This document shows positions 54,665-61,545 of a stretch of DNA of 64,000 nucleotides, piece by piece. Position 1 is the stretch's first letter, and every line of letters begins with the position of its first letter. The notes beneath the pieces were generated by a model. It was not told the DNA's origin and ran no database searches. It saw only the letters and a program-made list of their open reading frames with translations. Origin of the DNA: Desulfocicer vacuolatum DSM 3385 (lineage in GTDB: Bacteria > Desulfobacterota > Desulfobacteria > Desulfobacterales > Desulfobacteraceae); NCBI RefSeq assembly GCF_900176365.1, contig NZ_FWXY01000015.1, positions 62,001-126,000 on the forward strand, written 5' to 3'. Both the position numbers and the translations under genes were made by a program.

Positions 54665-55528
54665 CTATCTTCCACTGAACACGGGGCGTCTTCGCTCTAC
54701 ACGGGACAATACGGCTTCTTTGAAATCAGATGAGGTAATGGCCTTGTTCAATCCCACATTTTCATTGTCAAGGGCCGTTGCAAAACTATCAATTAAGGGT
54801 TTATGGATGGCTTGCTTGCACATTTTTACAGCCATTGCCGCTCCGTTGGGGGGAATTAATGCACTGGCTTTTTTTATTGCATGGGCCAGCAGCTCTTCAT
54901 GGGGAACCACTTCGTTGATCAGCCCCATGTCAGACAGTTGCTGGGCCGGAATCGGTTTTCCAAAAAACATCATCTCCTTGGCCTTCTGAAATCCCATCAA
55001 CCGCGGTAAAATATAGCTGGAGGCAAATTCCGGAATAATCCCCAGTGACACAAAGGGAATCTGTGCCCATGCATGTTCCGATGCATAGATAAGGTCTGCA
55101 CATGACAGGGGCATGGTAAAACCGGCCCCCACGGCATAGCCGTTGATGGCGGCGATGACAGGTTTGTCCAGTTCCCACATTTTCAAGGTCAGTTTTTTCT
55201 GTGCGATGTCCGTAAGATCCATTTGGGCCTTGATCTCTTCATCTAAAGAGGCATCGTCGGACAAGGGGCCTTCCGCAGGATTAAAATAGCCCCCGCTGCA
55301 AAACGGCTCTTTGGTGGCATCTTTCTTTGGATTTTCACCATTTCCGGTGATAATCATGGCCGTTGCCGTGTCATCATTGTCAAGGGCGTCTGCCGCCCAC
55401 CACAATTCAAGGAATGAATAGGCGGTGAGGGCATTCTTTCTTTCAGGCCGGTTCAAGGTTACCACCACTACCCCTGTGCCTTCATCCTTATCGTAACTAA
55501 TATCTTTAAAATCAGAGGGTTTCATCAC
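54665..55528 (-). CDS. Crotonase family, probable enoyl-CoA isomerase
   Basis: This 287-residue protein has FCSGGYF and INGYAVGAGFTMPLSCADL as oxyanion segments. At the catalytic stretch it reads IPFVSLGIIPEFASSYILPRL: the first hydratase glutamate is replaced by Phe, and the PE glutamate is present as in delta3,delta2-enoyl-CoA isomerases of the ECI2/PECI type. A loop insertion (GNGENPKKDATKEP) precedes the first oxyanion segment. An isomerase role in handling unsaturated acyl-CoAs is therefore likelier than hydration. It lies about 155 bases after the acyl-CoA dehydrogenase stop, with an R1 copy between. Confidence 0.82.
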   Translation of the reverse strand: MMKPSDFKDISYDKDEGTGVVVVTLNRPERKNALTAYSFLELWWAADALDNDDTATAMIITGNGENPKKDATKEPFCSGGYFNPAEGPLSDDASLDEEIKAQMDLTDIAQKKLTLKMWELDKPVIAAINGYAVGAGFTMPLSCADLIYASEHAWAQIPFVSLGIIPEFASSYILPRLMGFQKAKEMMFFGKPIPAQQLSDMGLINEVVPHEELLAHAIKKASALIPPNGAAMAVKMCKQAIHKPLIDSFATALDNENVGLNKAITSSDFKEAVLSRVERRRPVFSGR

Positions 55529-55568
55529 ATCGTTTTCCTTATTCTCGGGTTGATCATAATTGTTTTTT

Positions 55569-55660
55569 TATATGAAACTTTCATCGAAGCATTACCATCG
55601 GCAGTGTTTCATCTTTTGTTGTGGCCAGAACCCATACCTTGCTCCGGCCATGCCGGTTAT
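55569..55660 (+). repeat. R1 dispersed repeat, diverged copy
   Basis: TATATGAAAC, GTGTTTCATC, TTTTGTTGTGG and GGCCATGCCGGTTAT occur in the R1 order over 92 bases. It lies between the crotonase and acyl-CoA dehydrogenase genes. Confidence 0.6.
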
Positions 55661-55682
55661 AAAAAACGCCAGCATCAAAGCA

Positions 55683-56846
55683 TTAACAAAGCGATTTAGA
55701 AGAGGATAACAACTCCTTTGCGATGATCTGCTTCATGATCTCATTGGTACCGGCATAAATGGAAAGGACCCGGACATCATTAAAGGCATCCACCAGGGGA
55801 CAGTTCCCTTCAATGCCTCCCATCTCTTCCAGCAGATCCATACAGCGACTGGAAATGCGTTTGGCCGAATCCGTGGTTGAAAATTTGGCCATGGACGTTT
55901 CAAGTATCACGTTTTCGCCGGCCATGTGGCTGAGCACAAGACCATTCACAAAGGCCTTTTCCATCTTGAGTTCAGTGACCATCTCCGCCAGGGCAAACTG
56001 GGATGCCTGGGATCGTGCCAGGTGGCTCTTATCGGCCAGGGCCTGTCTGAAATAATTCACGGTCCACTCCAGGCAAAATTCAGAACAGGCAACAGCACTG
56101 ACAGCACAGACCAGCCGCTCCTGCTGGAGTTTATTCATCAAAAGTTTAAACCCTGCGCCCTTTGGCCCCAGTCGACCGGATACAGGTATTTTACAATTAT
56201 TAAAAAAAAGCTCGGTGGTATCCTGACTGTGCATGCCCATCTTTTCAAACTGAACCCCCTTTTTAAGCCCCGGGGTGTCTGCTTCCACCAGAAAAAGAGA
56301 GATGGCCTTGTGGGGATTTTTCTCCTGGGGATCCCGGGCGGCAAGTACAATGAGGTCACAGTTGACCCCATTGGATATAAAGGTTTTGCTGCCGTTGATG
56401 ATAATATGATCATCTTGTTCAACGGCGGTGGTGACCATGGAGGCAAGGTCGCTGCCGGCATCGGGTTCTGTCATGGCAACAGCGGTGATGATATCACCGA
56501 CCACACACCCGGGAAGATAGGCCATCTTCTGAGCCTCTGTTGCGTAAGCTGTGATATAGGGGACCACCACTTCACTGTGCAGATAGGCAAACAGTCCCAG
56601 ATAATTAGCCCGTGCAATCTCCTCGATGACGATCACCGAATATAGAAAATCCTGGCCCGCACCGCCATACGCCTTTTCAACGGTGGGGCATAGAAATCCG
56701 TTCTTCCCCAGTTTTTTCCAAATATCTTTGGGAATCAGCTGGGCATTGTCCCACTGGTTTTTATGGGGCAGAATGTCGGTCTCCAAAAATGATCTGAAAC
56801 GTTGTCGATATTCATGGTGTTCATCTGTATAATTTATTATTTCCAT
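55683..56846 (-). CDS. Acyl-CoA dehydrogenase (isovaleryl/long-chain-type active site)
   Basis: This 387-residue flavoenzyme has the FAD/substrate motif VAMTEPDAGSD and the late motif YAGTNEIMKQIIAKE. Where medium-chain enzymes have the catalytic glutamate (YEGT) it has Ala, while a glutamate occurs in LQQERLVCAV, the position used by isovaleryl- and long-chain enzymes. This suggests a branched or long acyl substrate. It lies 18 bases after the next dehydrogenase gene, so the two are one operon. Electrons would go to ETF, which is not in the window. Confidence 0.88.
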   Translation of the reverse strand: MEIINYTDEHHEYRQRFRSFLETDILPHKNQWDNAQLIPKDIWKKLGKNGFLCPTVEKAYGGAGQDFLYSVIVIEEIARANYLGLFAYLHSEVVVPYITAYATEAQKMAYLPGCVVGDIITAVAMTEPDAGSDLASMVTTAVEQDDHIIINGSKTFISNGVNCDLIVLAARDPQEKNPHKAISLFLVEADTPGLKKGVQFEKMGMHSQDTTELFFNNCKIPVSGRLGPKGAGFKLLMNKLQQERLVCAVSAVACSEFCLEWTVNYFRQALADKSHLARSQASQFALAEMVTELKMEKAFVNGLVLSHMAGENVILETSMAKFSTTDSAKRISSRCMDLLEEMGGIEGNCPLVDAFNDVRVLSIYAGTNEIMKQIIAKELLSSSKSLC

Positions 56847-56864
56847 GATTTTGTCCCTCGTCCC

Positions 56865-58022
56865 TTATTTTGTCCGGATTTTACCGATGGTTTCACTGGC
56901 GATGATTTCATTCTGATAACTTTCAGGTGTTTCAAAAAGTGCCGTGGCCTTGGCATCCCTGTAAAATCGTTCCACTTCGGACTCCCCCATATACCCGTAT
57001 CCACCAAACAGCTGAATGGCCTCATCACTGACAGCCATGGCCGTTTCACAGGCATTCTTCTTTGCCATGGCAGCTATGTGTTCAAGTTTTTTTCCCCCAT
57101 TGTCAAACTTTGATGCAGCCGTGTAGGTCATGAGCCGTGACATCTCAATCTGTGTGGCCATGTCCGCCAGCTTGTTCCGGGTCACCTGGAACTGGGCCAA
57201 TTTCTTTCCAAACTGTTCTCTCTGTTTTACATGCTCCAGTGCTCGATCAAAGGCCCCCTGGGCAATGCCAACGGCCTGGGCTGCACTTGCAATGTGACTT
57301 TCAATGAAAAACCGTCGCAGCTGGGCAATGCCCTTTCCCGGTTTTCCCAGCAGATGATTTTCGGGAACTGATACGTCGTTAAAAGCGACCTGGGCCGTTG
57401 AGATCATATTGTTGCCTATTTTTCGTCCTGAATCTGTTACGGAAATACCCTTGCTTTCAGCATCCACCAGAATCATGTGAAAGGCATCTGTGGAAGCCTT
57501 TTGGGATCTATCCCTGCACAGAACAATGTAAAAACCGGCATTGGTACCGTTCATCACATTGTTTTTGATACCATTGATAATCCACCTGCCCTCTTGCTGG
57601 ATTGCAATGGTATTTTGTGATAAAAAATTTAACCCGATACCTGGCTCTGAAAAACAACCCCCTGAAAAGATCTCGCCGTCCAGCAACCTGGGAAGGTAGT
57701 GTTCCTTTAATTTATCATTGCCAAAACGCAACAGACATTCCGATGCATATCCCCACAACGTCAATGCCTTGCCCATGGTAGCGTCTTTACGGCAAAAGGT
57801 TTCACTGACAAGACAATTTTCCACCTGCCCCATTCCGCCACCCAGATATGTTTCATCAAAATGCACGCCAAGAAATCCAAGCTCAGCTGCCTGGCGCAAT
57901 ATTTTTTCTGGAAATTTTCCCTCTTTTTCCATTTTAAAAGAGATATCTTTGTCCAGCTCACCCTTTACAAATTCCAGCGCTGCTTTTTGAATCCCCTTTT
58001 GAGATTTGGTCAGTTCAAACAT
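56865..58022 (-). CDS. Acyl-CoA dehydrogenase
   Basis: This 385-residue flavoenzyme has CFSEPGIGLNFLSQN in place of the usual TEPxAGSD motif, REQFGKKLAQFQ, and FGGYGYMGESEVERFYRDAK. The C-terminal catalytic segment reads LFETPESYQNEIIASE, in which a glutamate stands where MCAD-type enzymes have their base. It is the first gene of the minus-strand pair of dehydrogenases. Its active-site layout differs from that of its partner, which suggests different substrates. Confidence 0.88.
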   Translation of the reverse strand: MFELTKSQKGIQKAALEFVKGELDKDISFKMEKEGKFPEKILRQAAELGFLGVHFDETYLGGGMGQVENCLVSETFCRKDATMGKALTLWGYASECLLRFGNDKLKEHYLPRLLDGEIFSGGCFSEPGIGLNFLSQNTIAIQQEGRWIINGIKNNVMNGTNAGFYIVLCRDRSQKASTDAFHMILVDAESKGISVTDSGRKIGNNMISTAQVAFNDVSVPENHLLGKPGKGIAQLRRFFIESHIASAAQAVGIAQGAFDRALEHVKQREQFGKKLAQFQVTRNKLADMATQIEMSRLMTYTAASKFDNGGKKLEHIAAMAKKNACETAMAVSDEAIQLFGGYGYMGESEVERFYRDAKATALFETPESYQNEIIASETIGKIRTK

Positions 58023-58638
58023 TTCCCTTCTCCAATTTTTTCCGCACTGCCTGTACCCTTATAAATGCTCTGCAGTATCGACAGCGGATGAATATCATCA
58101 AAATAAAAATGTAGTACAGATTTTAGACAGCAATAATAATGCCAACAAAATAACGACAGATTTTTACCACAGTATAATATGGACTTTAAGAGGGATGAAG
58201 GGCTGGACATGTCCTGCCTGGTTCTTCTATGGGGCGGGGTTCCATGGGGTGCATTCAACAGAACAACGGCTCTTTTCATGGAAGCTGAAAATTGGTGAAA
58301 GCAATGGCAAATGGCCTATTTAACTGAGCGGCGTTTCGAAAAAAAATTGTCCATTTAAAATCCCCCCTTTTAACTATCTAATAAGATAGAAATCAATAAA
58401 TATACCATATATGATACCCTGCAAATACCTTATATGATAGAGTTCCTTGATAATGTTATCCCGTAAACTTACCCATTGAAGCACCAACAGCAGATCCGCC
58501 AGCGGGGACGGCCTGGTTCCATTTTCTATTTTCGTTGTGACAGGTGAATCTGAATCTGGCACAGACTTTGCAAAAGTACTCTCTAAAGATATTTCATTTT
58601 TCAGAAATAAAGTGGCGTGCCACGCTGAGATGGAGTGA
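58023..58638. other. Divergent intergenic region of the acyl-CoA genes
   Basis: There is no supported gene in 616 bases. It separates the minus-strand acyl-CoA dehydrogenase genes from the plus-strand SDR/thiolase/mutase genes and should contain promoters for both. It includes the direct repeats at 58402-58439 and a small TATCT/AGATA palindrome at about 58374. Confidence 0.5.
58402..58439. promoter_or_regulatory. Candidate operator: two near-palindromic direct repeats
   Basis: ATACCATATATGATA at 58402-58416 and ATACCTTATATGATA at 58425-58439 start 23 bases apart, about two helical turns, and each is nearly symmetric around CATATATG. They lie in the divergent region and could bind a dimeric regulator; no regulator gene is adjacent. 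Confidence 0.4.
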
Positions 58639-58914
58639 ATGATGGGGTGGATGGAAATTATCAAAGTGCAGGCCGCAGATCGAAGGGCTTCAGAAGCATG
58701 CCTGAACTACCTTCGAGCACTGGAACAGCAAATCAAAAAAAAGAAAACCACCGATATCAGTATTTATACCCATGCCGCATTTCAGGAACATCTCATGATA
58801 TCTCTGAAATGGGGTACTCCCATACCCAATCGACCGGGGAGTCGGCTTTCAAGTCTGCTGGTACAGGAGTTAAAACAATTTGGCCTTGTGGATCTTTCCA
58901 CCTGGAAATCATAA
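58639..58914 (+). CDS. Small protein of unknown function
   Basis: The frame encodes 91 residues with no motif I recognise. It is rich in charged residues, with a helix-like middle (ALEQQIKKKKTTD) and a C-terminal segment SLLVQELKQFGLVDLSTW. GGAG precedes the first ATG, and its stop is 30 bases before the SDR start, so it is probably the first gene of that unit. Coding is supported by the spacing and ribosome-binding site only. The true start may be the Met at 58642 or 58651. Confidence 0.55.
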   Translation: MMGWMEIIKVQAADRRASEACLNYLRALEQQIKKKKTTDISIYTHAAFQEHLMISLKWGTPIPNRPGSRLSSLLVQELKQFGLVDLSTWKS

Positions 58915-58944
58915 CTATTTATTCAAAGATAAAGGAGTGAAACA

Positions 58945-59712
58945 ATGAAGGCAAATGCATCTGTTGCTGTTGTAACCGGTGGAGCATCCGGACTGGGAGA
59001 GGCCACTGTTAGAAAAATGGTCGCACTGGGAGGCAAGGCGGCCATTCTTGATCTGGATGAGTCAAGGGGAGCTGCCCTGGTGGAAGAGCTGGGAGAACAG
59101 GTGATGTTCATCAAGACCGATGTTACCAGCGAAGTATCTGTAAAAGAGGCCATGGACCTCACCGTGGAACGATTCAAAGGTATTCATGTGGCAGTGAACT
59201 GTGCTGGCGTGGGAACCCCCATGAAAGTGTTGAGTAAAAAAGGCACCATGCCCATTGAGAAGTTCAACCAGGTTATACAGATCAACCTCATCGGCACCAT
59301 GAATGTGGTGCGCCTTGCCGCAGAAAAGATGGTGGGAAATCAACCCAACGAAGATGGTGAAAAGGGCGTTATCATCAATACGGCATCCGTGGCAGCCTTT
59401 GACGGACAGATCGGCCAAGCCGCCTATGCTGCCTCCAAAGCAGCTGTCTCGGGCATGACCCTTCCCATTGCCAGGGAATTTGCAGATTATGGAATCCGTA
59501 TCATGACCGTTGCTCCGGGGCTATTTGAAACCCCCATGCTCATGGGACTTCCGGAAAAAGCCAAAGCCTCTTTGATTCATATGATGCCCTTTCCCAAGCG
59601 TTTGGGTTATCCCGAAGAGTTTGCCCACCTGGCCCAGCATATCATTGAAAACAGCATGCTCAATGGTGAAACCATCCGCCTTGATGCGTCGGTACGACTC
59701 TCTTACAGATAA
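58945..59712 (+). CDS. SDR dehydrogenase, HSD10-like 3-hydroxyacyl-CoA dehydrogenase
   Basis: This 255-residue SDR has VVTGGASGLGEAT, NCAG and the catalytic set (NTASVAAFDGQIGQ, YAASK). The segments IINTASVAAFDGQIGQAAY and MTLPIAREFADYGIRIMTVAPG closely resemble the HSD17B10 type, which oxidises 3-hydroxyacyl-CoAs including 2-methyl-3-hydroxybutyryl-CoA. AAAGGAG precedes the ATG. It lies upstream of an SCP-x-like thiolase and IcmF, which supports oxidation of branched acyl-CoA. Its stop codon lies in an R1 repeat end. Confidence 0.88.
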   Translation: MKANASVAVVTGGASGLGEATVRKMVALGGKAAILDLDESRGAALVEELGEQVMFIKTDVTSEVSVKEAMDLTVERFKGIHVAVNCAGVGTPMKVLSKKGTMPIEKFNQVIQINLIGTMNVVRLAAEKMVGNQPNEDGEKGVIINTASVAAFDGQIGQAAYAASKAAVSGMTLPIAREFADYGIRIMTVAPGLFETPMLMGLPEKAKASLIHMMPFPKRLGYPEEFAHLAQHIIENSMLNGETIRLDASVRLSYR

Positions 59713-59760
59713 CTGCCATGGACAAATCTGATTATGCTTCAGGTTTCCCACAACAAAAAC
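59709..59760 (-). repeat. R1 dispersed repeat, partial inverted copy overlapping the SDR stop
   Basis: ATAACTGCCATGG at the left and CCCACAACAAAA at the right are the inverse of the R1 end and of its TTTTGTTGTGGG segment. The SDR stop TAA is at 59710-59712. Confidence 0.5.
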
Positions 59761-59921
59761 TAAAAATCTCTCTTGATTCCCGGAGGTTTTTTAAAAAGCA
59801 ATATTGGGGTTTGATGCTGACTGTTTTTTTAGGGGTTGCCATGGTCGTTTAAAATAAACAAATCAAATTCAGACCCCATCATTCTGATTTCAACACTGCC
59901 CATAATATAAAGGAATATATA

Positions 59922-61175
59922 ATGATTAAAACTGTATACATCATTGGTTCATACACCACCCCATTTCAAAAATGGCCGGATAAATCTGGAAAAGATCTTA
60001 CCCGGGACGCCCTTGTCGGCGCATTAAAGGATGCGGAACTCACCGATGCCGGTCCCATTGAAAGTGCCTATTTCTCCAATTGCGGCATGGGCATCATCTG
60101 GGATCAGGATCTGGTGAGGGGCCACTGCATGTTTGCCCCCATGGTGGACGAAGGTCTTTTTCCTGAAAGGGTTCCCATTGTTAATGTGGAAGGGGGCTGC
60201 GCATCAGGCTCCATGGCGGTTCATCTGGCATGGAAGGATATTTTAAGCGGCCTCCACGATGTTTCCATTGCCGTGGGAATGGACAAATTTTACCACGAGG
60301 ACATTACAAAGGTGATGACAGCCTTTGAGCACGGCATTGACAGGGAAGACAGAGATCGCCTCATTGGCGAATACCAGGCTGTGGCCGACGAATGCGGTCA
60401 GACCTTTCAGTTTGGTCCCAAACGATCCATCTTCATGGATACCTATGCCATGCAGGCATGCTGGCACATGTGGAAATGGGGAACCACCCAGCGGCAGATT
60501 GCCATTGGTGCCTCCAAAAACCATTACAATGGCTCGTTAAATCCCAATGCGCAATACCGATTTGAAGTCCCTGTGGAAAAGGTGCTGGAAGATTATGAGG
60601 TAAGCTATCCTGTCACTCGAAGCATGTGTGCCCCCATTGGAGACGGTGCTGCCGCAGCCATTCTCTGCTCTGAAAAATTTTTAAAAACCCAGCCGGCTCA
60701 TGTGCAGAAACGGGCTATCAAAGTAAGGGCATCTACCCTTTCCGGTGGCAAGCACCGCCCCATTTCCGAACCCAGTCTCACCCGCTGGGCAGCCGACAAA
60801 TCATACAAACTTGCCGGATTGACTCCCCAGGATATCAATGTGGCAGAGGTGCACGATGCCACTTCATTCTGCGAAATCTACCAGGCGGAGATGATGGGCT
60901 TCTGCCCCATTGGTGAAGGCGGTAAATTCATCGAATCCGGTGCCACCATGCTGGACGGAAAAATTCCCATCAACACCTCCGGCGGACTGGTTTCCAAGGG
61001 GCATCCCATCGGTGCCACCGGCATTTCCATGGTATACGAAATTGCCACCCAACTGCGGGGAGAGGCAGAAAAAAGACAGGTCAAGGATGCACAGTACGGC
61101 CTGATTGAAAACGGTGGCGGTGTTATTTCCGTGGAAGAGTTTGCCTGCGGCGTCACGCTCCTTGAACGCTCATGA
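59922..61175 (+). CDS. SCP-x-like thiolase family protein
   Basis: This 417-residue protein has a thiolase fold of the SCP-x branch. The nucleophilic cysteine is in EGGCASGSMA, the NEAF position reads HDATSF, the catalytic histidine is in GGLVSKGHPIGATG, and the usual second cysteine motif is replaced by IENGGG. SCP-x thiolases cleave branched 3-ketoacyl-CoAs, such as 2-methyl-branched ones, and some bacterial relatives act as aldolases with a DUF35 partner. No DUF35 gene is adjacent. It sits between an HSD10-like SDR and isobutyryl-CoA mutase. Confidence 0.87.
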   Translation: MIKTVYIIGSYTTPFQKWPDKSGKDLTRDALVGALKDAELTDAGPIESAYFSNCGMGIIWDQDLVRGHCMFAPMVDEGLFPERVPIVNVEGGCASGSMAVHLAWKDILSGLHDVSIAVGMDKFYHEDITKVMTAFEHGIDREDRDRLIGEYQAVADECGQTFQFGPKRSIFMDTYAMQACWHMWKWGTTQRQIAIGASKNHYNGSLNPNAQYRFEVPVEKVLEDYEVSYPVTRSMCAPIGDGAAAAILCSEKFLKTQPAHVQKRAIKVRASTLSGGKHRPISEPSLTRWAADKSYKLAGLTPQDINVAEVHDATSFCEIYQAEMMGFCPIGEGGKFIESGATMLDGKIPINTSGGLVSKGHPIGATGISMVYEIATQLRGEAEKRQVKDAQYGLIENGGGVISVEEFACGVTLLERS

Positions 61176-61318
61176 AAAAACGTTACCATTCGTTCCGGTA
61201 TCCTGTAGTTGCAAATGTTCTGAATTGAATCAGTCAATACTGGGAAGAGATATCACAATCGTTGCGGGTTGGTTTAATAGATATCCCCTCCGTTCATAGC
61301 TGCTCACATGATATGGAA

Positions 61319-61368
61319 TAACAGCTGAACCTGCTGCTCCTTTATCAGGACAGGGGGTTCAGCTGTTA
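61319..61368 (+). terminator. Strong hairpin between the thiolase and mutase genes
   Basis: TAACAGCTGAACC and GGTTCAGCTGTTA (13 bases, exact) enclose a 24-base loop that can pair further. No clear T run follows, so it is either a terminator or an attenuating leader for the mutase gene. The rest of 61176-61545 shows no gene. Confidence 0.45.
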
Positions 61369-61545
61369 CCCAATCCAATACGATCTGCCATAGTATTACC
61401 TGGGCACTTAAAAAGGTAAGCGTTAATTCTCTCATTTTTTCAAACCAATACTTATCAATCAAAGGCATTTGGATCATCCATTGCCGGATTAATAACAAAA
61501 AAATGACAAGTAGCGATTTTCAAAGACAGTAAGGAGAGTAAGTTC

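Noticed and set aside
58374-58664. A 96-residue minus-strand frame in the divergent region
   Set aside because: It covers the candidate operator, has no ribosome-binding site and looks like no known protein.
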